From contig NZ_JZUE01000024.1 of NCBI RefSeq assembly GCF_000969605.1, positions 31,810 through 95,809 on the forward strand: a stretch of 64,000 nt of DNA. Direction: 5' to 3'. This stretch comes from Aquincola tertiaricarbonis. GTDB taxonomy: Bacteria > Pseudomonadota > Gammaproteobacteria > Burkholderiales > Burkholderiaceae_C. The notes below the pieces were generated by a model. The model had not been told where the DNA came from, did no database searches, and saw nothing but the letters and a program-made list of their open reading frames with translations. The position numbers and the translations under genes are program-made. Shown piece by piece: positions 1 through 9,616 of the stretch (positions are counted from its first letter, which is position 1; every line of letters begins with the position of its first letter).

Positions 1-820
1 TCTCGCTGCCGGCCAGGTCGCCCACGCAGCCGTTGATGTCGCTGTTGCCGGCGCCCTGGAAGCCGCCCTGGTGCACCAGTACCACGATGGACTCGATGCC
101 CTGGGCACGCAGCCGCGGCACCAGCTCGTTGACCGTCTGCGCCTCGTCGCGGAAGCTCAGGCCCGCCACGCCGGTGGGCGTGACGATGCTGGGCGTGCCC
201 TTGAGCGTCATGCCGATGAAGGCCACCTTCACCTTGCCGAAGCTCTTGATGCCGTAGGCCGGCAGCAGCGTCTTGCCGGTGGCCGTCTCCACCACGTTGG
301 CCGACAGCCAGCGGAACTTCGCGCCGTCGAAGCTGCCCGGCGCGGCCGAGCCGAAGCCGCGGCAGCTGTTGGCGTCCGGCGCGCCGGCGGTGATCTTGCA
401 GCCGCCGTTCTGCAGCCGGTGCAGCTCGTCCTTGCCCTTGTCGAACTCGTGGTTGCCCACCGCCGAGAACTCCACGCCGATCTTGTTCAGCGTCTCCACC
501 GCCGGCTCGTCGAAGAACAGCGACGAGATCAACGGCGTGGCGCCGATGAAGTCACCCGCGCCCACCACCACGGTGTTGGGATTGCTGGCGCGCATGCGGG
601 CCACGTAGGCGGCCAGGTAGTCGGCGCCGCCCACCGGCGGTCGCTGGGCGGAGGGCACGGAGGTGTTGGCGCCGAAGGTACCGGGCGATTCCAGGTTGCC
701 GTGGTAGTCGTTGAAGCCCACGATCTTGATGCTCACCGGCGCGGGCGCGGTGGTGACGGCGCAGGCCGACAGCACGGTGCCGGCCATCGCCGTGGCGGCG
801 AGGATGCGCAGCGTGTTCAT
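1..820 (-). CDS. 5'-nucleotidase / cyclic-phosphodiesterase family lipoprotein (partial, C-terminus outside window)
   Basis: Reading inward from the ATG at 818-820, the frame stays open to the window edge (273 codons). The N-terminus has a hydrophobic stretch ending in a lipobox (VLSAC), so it is probably an envelope lipoprotein. The mature part starts with KIVGFNDYHGNLE, followed by GAGDFIGATP and VGNHEFDKG. These are the metal-binding Asp/His/Asn motifs of calcineurin-like 5'-nucleotidases that hydrolyse nucleotides in the periplasm or at the surface. The C-terminal nucleotide-binding domain must lie beyond position 1. The start codon overlaps the stop of the upstream PEP-CTERM gene (ATGA), so the two are probably translationally coupled. 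The family is clear; the exact substrate is not. Confidence 0.85.
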   Translation of the reverse strand, partial: MNTLRILAATAMAGTVLSACAVTTAPAPVSIKIVGFNDYHGNLESPGTFGANTSVPSAQRPPVGGADYLAAYVARMRASNPNTVVVGAGDFIGATPLISSLFFDEPAVETLNKIGVEFSAVGNHEFDKGKDELHRLQNGGCKITAGAPDANSCRGFGSAAPGSFDGAKFRWLSANVVETATGKTLLPAYGIKSFGKVKVAFIGMTLKGTPSIVTPTGVAGLSFRDEAQTVNELVPRLRAQGIESIVVLVHQGGFQGAGNSDINGCVGDLAGSE

Positions 821-1410
821 TGCGCACCCCCTTGCAGGCGGCGGCGCAGGCCGAAGCCCACCAGCGGCAGGCCGGCCAGCAGCATCAGCAGGCTGCCGGG
901 CTCGGGCACCGGGCTCACCTGCAGGCGCAGGCCGCCGACGGTCGCGTTCAGCGGCACGCCCTCGAAGGTGGCCGACTGCAGCAGCTGGCCGCCCAGCGTG
1001 TACGAACCCGCCTGCAGCGTGAAGACGCCGCGGCTGTAGCCACCATCGGCCAGCGCGGCGTCGAAGTCGACGCCGATGGCCGTGCCGGCCGCACTGGCCA
1101 CGGCGCTGGTGCTGCCCAGCGGCAGGCCGCCGAGCGTGAGGCTGAACACGTCGCCGGCGAAGCCGCCGTCCACCACCGTCAAGGTGCCGGTGAAGCCGGT
1201 GGGCACGCTGAACTCGAAGGTCTGGGCCAGGCCGGTGTCGGTGTCGATCCAGCCGAGGCCGCCGCCCTGCGCGGTCATCTCGTCGATGTAGAACTCGGCC
1301 CACTGGCCATCGGCCTGCAACTCGACGGCATGCGCCTGGGGGGACGCAAGGGGCAGGCAGGCCGCCAGCGACAAGGCGCAGGCGGCCGCAATGCGGCGCT
1401 GGTGGTTCAA
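817..1410 (-). CDS. PEP-CTERM sorting domain protein
   Basis: A 197-residue protein with an N-terminal signal peptide (cleavage probably after SPQAHA) and a C-terminal exosortase signal: VPEPGS, a hydrophobic helix and a final arginine cluster (FGLRRR). The body is a beta-rich, Gly/Thr-rich domain of no recognised function. PEP-CTERM proteins are sorted by exosortase/archaeosortase-type enzymes to the cell surface or extracellular matrix. The stop overlaps the start of the 5'-nucleotidase-family gene by 4 bases, so the two form an operon and may work together at the surface. The start at 1410 follows an AGGAGGATCGACTTG ribosome-binding region. Confidence 0.85.
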   Translation of the reverse strand: MNHQRRIAAACALSLAACLPLASPQAHAVELQADGQWAEFYIDEMTAQGGGLGWIDTDTGLAQTFEFSVPTGFTGTLTVVDGGFAGDVFSLTLGGLPLGSTSAVASAAGTAIGVDFDAALADGGYSRGVFTLQAGSYTLGGQLLQSATFEGVPLNATVGGLRLQVSPVPEPGSLLMLLAGLPLVGFGLRRRLQGGAQ

Positions 1411-1581
1411 GTCGATCCTCCTGGATGGGCGTGGAATCCGCCCGTTGCCGCACGATGACGCAGGCGTTTGACGCGGGTATGACAGGCCAGCCTGGGCCGT
1501 CGCGGCCGCGGGCTGTCATGCGCCTGCCATGCGGGCGGGCTACCGTTCGGTTCGCAGCGCCCCCACCAGCCCACACGCCCG

Positions 1582-1818
1582 ATGACAGCCATGAACTACG
1601 CCGTGACGGTGACGTCGGTGCCCTTCGTCGGCTTCCTGTCCTTCTGCCGCGACCTGCCGGAAGTGCAGGCCTTCGCCAGCGATGCCCCGCAAGCCCTGCG
1701 CCTGGCAGCCGACCAGATCGCGCGGGTGCTGCACGAGCACCGGCACCAGGGCCGGGCCCTGCCCCGTCCCAGTCCGCTGCAGCCCGGTGAATGCTGGCTG
1801 GCGCCCTCGCCCGACTGA
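1582..1818 (+). CDS. Small HicB-like protein (possible antitoxin-type domain)
   Basis: A 78-residue protein, or 75 residues if translation starts at the ATG at 1591. The sequence runs YAVTVT, then a short region with DLPEVQAF, then SDAPQALRLAADQIARVLHEH, ending with LPRPSP. This order (a strand, an acidic turn, a helix, and a Pro-rich end) resembles HicB-type antitoxin RNase-H-like domains. No DNA-binding tail and no HicA partner are visible. It lies 26 bases upstream of the protease-nuclease gene on the same strand, so co-transcription is likely. The similarity is judged by eye only; it could be an unrelated small protein. Confidence 0.6.
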   Translation: MTAMNYAVTVTSVPFVGFLSFCRDLPEVQAFASDAPQALRLAADQIARVLHEHRHQGRALPRPSPLQPGECWLAPSPD

Positions 1819-1844
1819 ACCCCTGCTGTCCTGAAGTTGCCCCG

Positions 1845-3785
1845 ATGGCCCCTACCCGCCGCGTTCGCAAGAAAGCTGCCGACCCCGCCGATCCCGCCGA
1901 ATTCGAACGCGTGTTGCGCGCCCATGTGCGCAGCCGCGCCGCGCAGTGGCTGGCCGACCCGCGCCTGACCAGCGTCGGCCTCACCCGGCCCACCACCGCC
2001 GCCGGACGAAGGGGCCCCTGGACCGTGCAGTTCACCGTGGACTCGGCTGCGGTGCCCGAAGGCGCGCTGGCCGCGGCGCGGCCGGTGGACGTGCCGCCGG
2101 TCATCCGCATCGGCGATGTGGACGTGCCCACCGAGGTGGTGCCGCGCAGCTTCAAGCCGGCCTACCTGCCGGTGGCCCTGCCGGCCAAGGACCCGCGCAA
2201 GGTGCGCGCCGAGGTGGTGTCGCCTGGCCTCAGCGTGGGCAACCTGCACACCAGCGCCGGCACCATCGGCGCCTTCGTGCGCGACCGGCGCAGCGGCGAG
2301 CTGCTGCTGCTGTCGAACTGGCATGTGGTGCACGGCCCGCAGGCCGCGCTGGGCGTGACGGTGGTGCAGCCCGGACGGCATGACGACAACCGCGTGGAGG
2401 CCAACGGCATCGGCGTGCTGCTGCGCAGCCACCTGGGGCCGGCGGGTGATTGCGCGGTGGCCCGCATCAGCGGCCGCGGCGTGTCCAGCCAGGCCTGGGA
2501 ACTGGGCGTGTCGGTCACCGCCATCGGCGACCCGGAGCTGGGCGATGCGGTGGTCAAGAGCGGCCGCACCACCGGCGTCACCCGCGGCCGCGTCACCCGC
2601 ATCGAGGTGAACACCCGGCTGGACTACGGCGGCGGCGTGGTGGCCATCGTGGGCGGCTTCGAGGTGGGCCTGGACCCGCAGGCCCTGCCGCCGGATGGCG
2701 AGATCTCGCGCGGCGGCGATTCGGGCGCCGCCTGGATGGCCGTGGACCGCCGCGGCAAGCCCGCGCCGGTGATGCTGGGCCTGCATTTCGCCGGGGACGC
2801 GGAGCGCAGCGAGGGCGAGTTCGCGCTGGCCTGCTATGCCCAGTCGGTGATGACCGCACTGGACGTGGAGCCGGCCGGCGAGCTGGCGCTGCCGCCGGTG
2901 GCCCAGGGCGGCGACGATGCGCTGCGCGCCGGCTATGACCGCGACTTCCTGGGCCGCGCCATCGTGCCGCCCACCTTCACTGCCGCACGCCGGCGCGACC
3001 TGGCGGTGCTGGAAGGCGATGCCGAGCTGCGCTACTGCCACTTCTCGGTGTGGCTGAGCCGGCAGCGCAAGTACGCGCTGTGCGTGGCCTGGAACATCGA
3101 CGGCGCCAGCTTCAAGCGCCTGAAGCGCACCGGCTTCCAGGTGGACCGCCGCGGCGACCTGCCGGCCCACCAGCTCACCGATGCCATCTACCGCATGAAC
3201 CCGCTGGACCGCGGCCACATCGCGCGCCGCGCCGACCTGTGCTGGGGCCCGATGGAGGAGGCCCGCCAGGCCAACCGGGACAGCTTCTTCTACACCAACA
3301 TCGTGCCGCAGCACGAGGCCTTCAACCAGAGCGGCAACACGGCCGACGACCCCGAGGGCGGCCTGTGGGGCCGGCTGGAGAACACGCTGTTCGATTCGGA
3401 GAAACCGCGCGCGCTCAAGCTCACGCTGATGGCCGGCCCGGTGTTCGGTGCGCAGGATCGCCGCTTCGAGCAGAACGGCGAGCAGTGCCTGCTGCCCGAC
3501 GAATTCTGGAAGGTGGTGGCCTATGTGGACGAAGCCAGCGGCGCACTGCGCGCCTATGCCTTCCTGCTGACGCAGAAGCACCTGCTGGGGCCGCTGGCCG
3601 AGGGCCTGGAACTGGCGCCCTGGGTGTGGGCGCGCATCGGCCTGGCCGATCTGGGCGAGCGCACCGGACTGCGGTTTCCCAAGGTGCTGCTCGAACATGA
3701 ACAGCCCTTCGCCGCGGTGGAGTCGGTGCTGGACGGCCCGCGCCTCAGACTCATCCACAGCGACGACCAGTTCTTCAGCCGATGA
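1845..3785 (+). CDS. Trypsin-like serine protease fused to DNA/RNA non-specific endonuclease
   Basis: A 646-residue two-domain protein without a signal peptide or membrane segment. The ATG at 1845 is preferred over an in-frame start at 1791, which lies inside the upstream gene. Residues about 125-340 form a trypsin/HtrA-like domain with a plausible triad: His160 in SNWHVVHG, Asp202 in AGDCAVA and Ser293 in GGDSGAAW. Residues about 360-640 match the NUC1 family of Mg-dependent non-specific nucleases, with the catalytic D455-R-G-H458 motif, TNIVPQ and metal-ligand candidate Asn494 (EAFNQ). Both active sites look intact. The stop overlaps the start of the next gene (ATGA). Family NUC1 enzymes degrade DNA and RNA; here the lack of a signal peptide argues for a cytoplasmic, protease-linked effector. 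The role is unknown. Confidence 0.9.
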   Translation: MAPTRRVRKKAADPADPAEFERVLRAHVRSRAAQWLADPRLTSVGLTRPTTAAGRRGPWTVQFTVDSAAVPEGALAAARPVDVPPVIRIGDVDVPTEVVPRSFKPAYLPVALPAKDPRKVRAEVVSPGLSVGNLHTSAGTIGAFVRDRRSGELLLLSNWHVVHGPQAALGVTVVQPGRHDDNRVEANGIGVLLRSHLGPAGDCAVARISGRGVSSQAWELGVSVTAIGDPELGDAVVKSGRTTGVTRGRVTRIEVNTRLDYGGGVVAIVGGFEVGLDPQALPPDGEISRGGDSGAAWMAVDRRGKPAPVMLGLHFAGDAERSEGEFALACYAQSVMTALDVEPAGELALPPVAQGGDDALRAGYDRDFLGRAIVPPTFTAARRRDLAVLEGDAELRYCHFSVWLSRQRKYALCVAWNIDGASFKRLKRTGFQVDRRGDLPAHQLTDAIYRMNPLDRGHIARRADLCWGPMEEARQANRDSFFYTNIVPQHEAFNQSGNTADDPEGGLWGRLENTLFDSEKPRALKLTLMAGPVFGAQDRRFEQNGEQCLLPDEFWKVVAYVDEASGALRAYAFLLTQKHLLGPLAEGLELAPWVWARIGLADLGERTGLRFPKVLLEHEQPFAAVESVLDGPRLRLIHSDDQFFSR

Positions 3786-5554
3786 CCTTCGACATTGCCG
3801 CGCTGATCGAGGCGCGCGCGCTGACCATGCACTTCCAGCCCATCGTGGCGATGAAGGACGGCAGCATCCTGGGCCATGAAGCGCTGGCCCGCCCCACCAC
3901 CGGCCCCTGGCCCAATGCCGATGCGCTGTTCACCGCGGCGCGCCAGGAAGGCCTGAGCATCGAGCTGGAGCTGACCTGCCTGCGTGCCGCGCTGGTGGCC
4001 TGGAGCCGCCAGCGGCCCAGCGGCAAGCTGTTCATCAACCTCAGCGCCACCGCGCTGGTGGAGGTGCTGCAGCAGCAGGATGCCGCCAGCCTGGTGGAAG
4101 TGGTGCGCAGCCGCGGCGTGCCGCCCAGCGCGCTGGTGATCGAGATCACCGAGCACGAGCACGTGCGCGAGGTGGAACGCCTGCAGCCCGCGGTGCTGGC
4201 GCTGCGCCGCCAGGGCGTGGCCTTCGCACTGGACGACTTCGGCGATGGCCGCTCCAGCCTGCGGCTGTGGTCGGAGCTGAAGCCCGAGATGGTGAAGATC
4301 GACAAGTACTTCACCCGCGACGTGGCCAGCCATGGCGACAAGCTGCAGACCATGCGGGCGCTGATCCACATCGCCGAGACCTTCGGCTCGTCGCTGGTGG
4401 CCGAGGGCATCGAATCGGACGAGGACCTGCGGGTGGTGCGCGACCTCGGCATCGGCTATGGCCAGGGCTACGGCCTGGGCCGGCCGCAGGCCCGGCTGGT
4501 GCAGGCGCCGCTGCCGGCGGCCCTGGCCGTGCTGGGCAGCCATGAGGTGGCCGTGCTGCCGCAGCAGCGGCGCGCCGCCAACCACGGCGGCCTGACCGCG
4601 GCCAAGCTGTGCCTGCCGCTGCCGCCGGCCAGCGCCGCCATCACGCATGACGAGGTGTTCGCGCGCTTCCAGGCCGACCCCGCGCTGCATGCCATCGCGG
4701 TGGTGGAGGACGAGCGCCCGCTGGCGCTGCTGAACCGGCAGCAGTTCATCCATGCCTATGCGCAGCCCTTCTTCCGCGAGCTGTATGCCCGCCGGCCGGC
4801 ACAGCTGCACGGCAACCCCGATGCCCTGCAGGTGGACATCCACACCGGCATCCATGAGCTGACCTCGGTGCTCACCTCCAGCGACCAGCGCTACCTGACC
4901 GAAGGCTTCATCGTCACCGAGAACGGCCGCTACCGCGGCCTGGGCACCGGCGAGCAGCTGGTGCGGGCGGTGACCGAGGCCCGCATCGAGGCCGCGCGGC
5001 ATGCCAACCCGCTCACCTTCCTGCCCGGCAACATCCCGATCAGCGACCACATCGACCGCCTGATCGACAGCGGCTGCGAATTCGCGGCCGGCTATGCCGA
5101 CCTCAACCACTTCAAGCCCTTCAACGACCAGTACGGCTACTGGCGCGGCGACGAGATGATCCGGCTGGTGGCGGCGGTGATCGTGGCCCATGCCGACCCG
5201 CAGCGCGACTTCGTCGGCCATGTGGGCGGCGACGACTTCATCGTCGTCTTCCAGAGCACCGACTGGCGCGCCCGCTGCGAGGCCATCGTGGCCGAGTTCA
5301 ACCTGCGCGTGCGCGACCTGTTCGATGCGCAGGCCCTGGCGGCCGGCGGCCTGCAGGCGGAAGACCGCCATGGCGTGATGCGCTTCCATCCCTGCACCAC
5401 GCTGTGCATCGGCGTGGTGCCGATCAAGCCGGGCGACTACCGGCGCTCCGACGGCGTGGCCAATGCCGCCGCGGCTGCCAAGCGGCTGGCCAAGCATGGC
5501 GGCTGCGGCGTGCATGTGCTGCAGGCGGTGCCGGTGCACACCGCCACCGCCTGA
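3782..5554 (+). CDS. EAL - CBS pair - GGDEF domain protein (c-di-GMP signalling)
   Basis: A 590-residue protein. The N-terminal EAL domain (about 8-250) has the main catalytic signatures: EAL at 33-35, FINLS, EITE, DDFGDG, KIDKYF and VAEGIES, so c-di-GMP phosphodiesterase activity is plausible. A CBS-pair region (about 285-400) probably senses a nucleotide. The C-terminal GGDEF-like domain carries GGDDF instead of GGDEF, so it may be regulatory rather than a cyclase. The start overlaps the stop of the protease-nuclease gene by 4 bases, indicating coupled translation. A related but broken copy lies tail to tail immediately downstream. Confidence 0.9.
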   Translation: MTFDIAALIEARALTMHFQPIVAMKDGSILGHEALARPTTGPWPNADALFTAARQEGLSIELELTCLRAALVAWSRQRPSGKLFINLSATALVEVLQQQDAASLVEVVRSRGVPPSALVIEITEHEHVREVERLQPAVLALRRQGVAFALDDFGDGRSSLRLWSELKPEMVKIDKYFTRDVASHGDKLQTMRALIHIAETFGSSLVAEGIESDEDLRVVRDLGIGYGQGYGLGRPQARLVQAPLPAALAVLGSHEVAVLPQQRRAANHGGLTAAKLCLPLPPASAAITHDEVFARFQADPALHAIAVVEDERPLALLNRQQFIHAYAQPFFRELYARRPAQLHGNPDALQVDIHTGIHELTSVLTSSDQRYLTEGFIVTENGRYRGLGTGEQLVRAVTEARIEAARHANPLTFLPGNIPISDHIDRLIDSGCEFAAGYADLNHFKPFNDQYGYWRGDEMIRLVAAVIVAHADPQRDFVGHVGGDDFIVVFQSTDWRARCEAIVAEFNLRVRDLFDAQALAAGGLQAEDRHGVMRFHPCTTLCIGVVPIKPGDYRRSDGVANAAAAAKRLAKHGGCGVHVLQAVPVHTATA

Positions 5555-5582
5555 GGCGGGCGACGCACCCGCGGCCCGGCCC

Positions 5583-6560
5583 TCACGCCAGCGGCTGGCC
5601 CTGCCGGCGCTCGATGAAACAGCCGCTGCGTGCCAGGCCCTTGGCCTGCTGGCGCAGCTCGGCCAGGGCGGCTGACAGCTGGCGCACGCTGGCGAAGCGG
5701 CCGGGCTGCACCGGCAGCGCGCCGCCCACCAGCAGCGGGATGGCATGGAACACCGGCCGGCCGCGCCGGTCGGGTGTCTCGTAGCCGCCGGCGGCCACGT
5801 GGGCCGGTTCCAGCAGCGCGCGCATTCCGCCATCGAAGGCTTCGCACAGGCGTTCCAGCCGGGGCCCGGCCTGCAGCGAGGCCATCACGCAGACGAAGTC
5901 GTCGCCGCCGATGTGGCCGACGAAGTCGCCGTGCTGCTCGGCATCGGCCAGCAGCAGCCCGGCGGTCATGCGGATCACCTCGTCGCCCGCCGCATAGCCG
6001 TACAGGTCGTTGAAGGCCTTGAAGCGGCTGATGTCCCAGTACACCAGCAGGAAGCGCGCGCCCTCGTCCAGCAGCCGCGCCAGCTGGCGGTCGATGGCCA
6101 GGTTGCCCGGCAGCCGGGTCAGCGGGTTGGCGTTCTGTGCAGTCACCACCTGCAGGTCCGCAGCGCCCGCAGCAGCTCCGACGTGCGGCCCACGCCGACG
6201 TAGCAGCCCTCGCGGGTGATGACGAAGCCATCCACCATGAAGCGGTCGTCGATGTTGGAGATGGCCTCGCTCATGGTGCGCAGGCTGGCGCTGACGTCGA
6301 ACACCAGCGGGTTGGCGTCCATCAGCAGCCGGCAGCTGGCGCGGCCATGGATCTCCAGGAAGAAGCGCTCGGCGCCGCGGTGCAGCACCAGCAGCGAGCG
6401 CAGCAGCCCCAGCGGCCGGCCCGCCTCGTCCACCACCGGCACCGAATACAGCCGCGGGTCGCGGCGGAACATCTCGATCACCTCGGCGCAGCTGAGCGCG
6501 GGCGTGGCCACCGGGCCGTCGTGCGCCAGCTGCCCCGCGGTGACGGCGGCCACGTCGGCA
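5583..6560 (-). pseudogene. Decayed CBS-GGDEF protein, paralogue of the neighbouring EAL-CBS-GGDEF gene
   Basis: Two frames together resemble residues about 270-590 of the protein encoded at 3782-5554. The CBS part (FRRDPRLYSVPVV, then DRFMVDGFVITREGCY) ends at a stop just after LLRALRTCRW near 6135. The GGDEF part resumes in another frame with TAQNANPLTRLPGN and the same GGDDF variant, and ends at 5583. Aligning the two proteins by eye places a single-base shift between about 6135 and 6170. No EAL domain can be found upstream, so the gene is also truncated at its 5' side. It is convergent with its intact paralogue. A sequencing error could explain the frameshift but not the missing EAL domain. 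Confidence 0.7.
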
Positions 6561-6649
6561 TCCACCACGCGGCCGCCGGCGCCGTCGTCGCGGCTGTCAC
6601 CGGCAACTTCTCCCGCGCTGTGCTGCTGCGCTGGTTGCCGCTGGCCACG

Positions 6650-6798
6650 ATGCCGTTGCTGTTGCCCAGGTCCACATGCCGGCCGGCAGTCCACGCAGCC
6701 ACCCCGGCTACAGCCACGTGACGCTGCCCGAGCTGCCCGGCATCGGCTTCGAGGGCAAGGCCGACCTGTATGCCGAGATGCGCGCGCTGGCAGCCTGA
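6650..6798 (+). pseudogene. C-terminal relic resembling an enolase-superfamily sugar-acid dehydratase
   Basis: In one plus-strand frame the last codons read HPGYSHVTLPELPG, then IGFEGKADLYAEMRALAA and a stop at 6796-6798. A tail of the form LP..PGIGFE.K.DLY..M is typical of the extreme C-terminus of mandelate-racemase/tartrate-dehydratase-like members of the enolase superfamily. No upstream catalytic part is present in any frame. The relic abuts the truncated CBS-GGDEF relic, so this 300-base stretch looks like a deletion or rearrangement junction. The similarity is recalled from family knowledge and is not proven. Confidence 0.4.
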
Positions 6799-6848
6799 CG
6801 CCGCCAGGGCCCGCGTCGATCACCGGCCGCGCCGGCAGCCGGCGGTGC

Positions 6849-8147
6849 TCAATACGTCTCCAGGTGCAGCCGGCCCTCGGCCTTGAGCACCGGGCCCAGC
6901 GCGTCCCAGGCCAGGCCGGCCTGCTGCGCCACGTCGCGCAGCGCCAGCACCACGCCCTCCTCCATGCTCTTGAGGCCGCACACGTAGAGGTGGGTGTTGT
7001 TGTCCTTCAGCAGCCCGGCCAGGTCGGCGGCGCGCTCCCGGATCAGGTCCTGCACATAGCGCCTGGGCTGCCCGGGCTGGCGCGAGAAGGCCAGGTTGAT
7101 GTCGATGAAGTCCTTGGGCAGGGTCTGCAGCGGACCGAAGTACGGCAGCTCCTGCGGCGTGCGCGCGCCGAAGAACAGCATCAGCTTGCCACCTTCGAAC
7201 TTGCCGCTCTTGCGCAGCCGGCGCCGCCATTCGGTCATGGCCCGCATCGGCGCGCTGCCGGTGCCGGTGCAGATCATCACGATGTGCGAACGCGGATGGT
7301 TGGGCATCAGGAAGCTGTGGCCGAACGGGCCCACCACCTGCACCTTGTCGCCCACCTTCAGGTCGCACACGTAGTTGGAGGCCACGCCGCGCACCGGGCG
7401 GCCCTGGTGGTCCTCGGTCACGCGCTTGACCGTCAACGCCACGTTGTTGTAGCCCGGCCGCTCGCCGTTGCGCGGGCTGGCGATGCTGTACTGGCGCGCC
7501 ACGTGCGGCTTGCCGTTCGCATCCACGCCCGGCGGCACGATGCCGATGCTCTGGCCCTCCAGCACCGGAAACGGCATGCCGCCGAAGTCCAGCACCACGT
7601 GGTGGGTCTCGCTCGCAAAGCCGCTTTCGGTGCAGTTGATGTTGCCCACCACGGTGGCGGTGGTGGGCTTCTTCGGCGGATACAGGTTGGTATAGGCATG
7701 CGCCGCCGACCACGGCGGCGTGGTGGCGCCGTAGGCTGCCGTGTCGAACGGCGCTTCCACCAGCGCGCCGCCTGTTGCCGCGGCGGCCTCGGCCAGCACC
7801 GGCACCGCGGGCAGGCCGGCCGCCGCGGGTTCGGCATCCGCCGGCACGCCGGCTTCGGCCAGCTGCTCGGGCATGAGCTCGGGCGGCAGCTCGTCCCACA
7901 GCAACTGCTCCTCCACCGGATAGGCCATCGACAAGGGCATGGTGCGCCAGTTGTCGATGGAGCCCGTGGGGCACGGCGAGATGCAGGCCATGCAGCCGTT
8001 GCACACATCGGCCTTGACCACGTAGTTGCGGTCATCGTGCGTGATCGCCCCGATCGGGCAGGTCGCCTCGCAGGTGTTGCACCGGATGCAGATCTCCGGG
8101 TCGATCAGGTGCTGCCGGATGATGGCGACGTCGGTCATGGCATTCAT
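6849..8147 (-). CDS. boxA: Benzoyl-CoA 2,3-epoxidase reductase subunit BoxA
   Basis: A 432-residue iron-sulfur flavoprotein that passes electrons from NADPH to the BoxB oxygenase in the aerobic benzoyl-CoA pathway. Two [4Fe-4S] ferredoxin motifs are visible at the N-terminus (Cys 20, 23, 26, 30 and Cys 49, 52, 55, 59). An Ala/Pro-rich linker of about 75 residues follows, then a ferredoxin-NADP reductase module with the FAD motif RQYSIAS and the nucleotide motif [10 protein letters not shown]. It is the last gene of the boxC-boxB-boxA run, 22 bases after boxB. Two in-frame ATGs (8147 and 8138) are possible starts; the upstream one is used here. Confidence 0.95.
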   Translation of the reverse strand: MNAMTDVAIIRQHLIDPEICIRCNTCEATCPIGAITHDDRNYVVKADVCNGCMACISPCPTGSIDNWRTMPLSMAYPVEEQLLWDELPPELMPEQLAEAGVPADAEPAAAGLPAVPVLAEAAAATGGALVEAPFDTAAYGATTPPWSAAHAYTNLYPPKKPTTATVVGNINCTESGFASETHHVVLDFGGMPFPVLEGQSIGIVPPGVDANGKPHVARQYSIASPRNGERPGYNNVALTVKRVTEDHQGRPVRGVASNYVCDLKVGDKVQVVGPFGHSFLMPNHPRSHIVMICTGTGSAPMRAMTEWRRRLRKSGKFEGGKLMLFFGARTPQELPYFGPLQTLPKDFIDINLAFSRQPGQPRRYVQDLIRERAADLAGLLKDNNTHLYVCGLKSMEEGVVLALRDVAQQAGLAWDALGPVLKAEGRLHLETY

Positions 8148-8169
8148 GCTGGCCCGCTCCGGGGGTGGG

Positions 8170-9597
<1,428 letters not shown>

Positions 9598-9616
9598 GTC
9601 CGGTTCCTGGTTGTGC

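Noticed and set aside
1479..1588. Three ATGACAG / CTGTCAT heptamers between the PEP-CTERM and HicB-like genes
   Set aside because: Seven-base matches with a 27-base spacing are weak in this composition, and one lies at the candidate start codon. No regulator can be linked.
1596..5833. Very long minus-strand reading frames (over 700 codons) opposite the protease-nuclease and EAL genes
   Set aside because: They are antisense shadows in high-GC DNA with low-complexity His/Gln/Arg-rich translation and no family motif; the plus-strand genes have clear domains and coupled starts.
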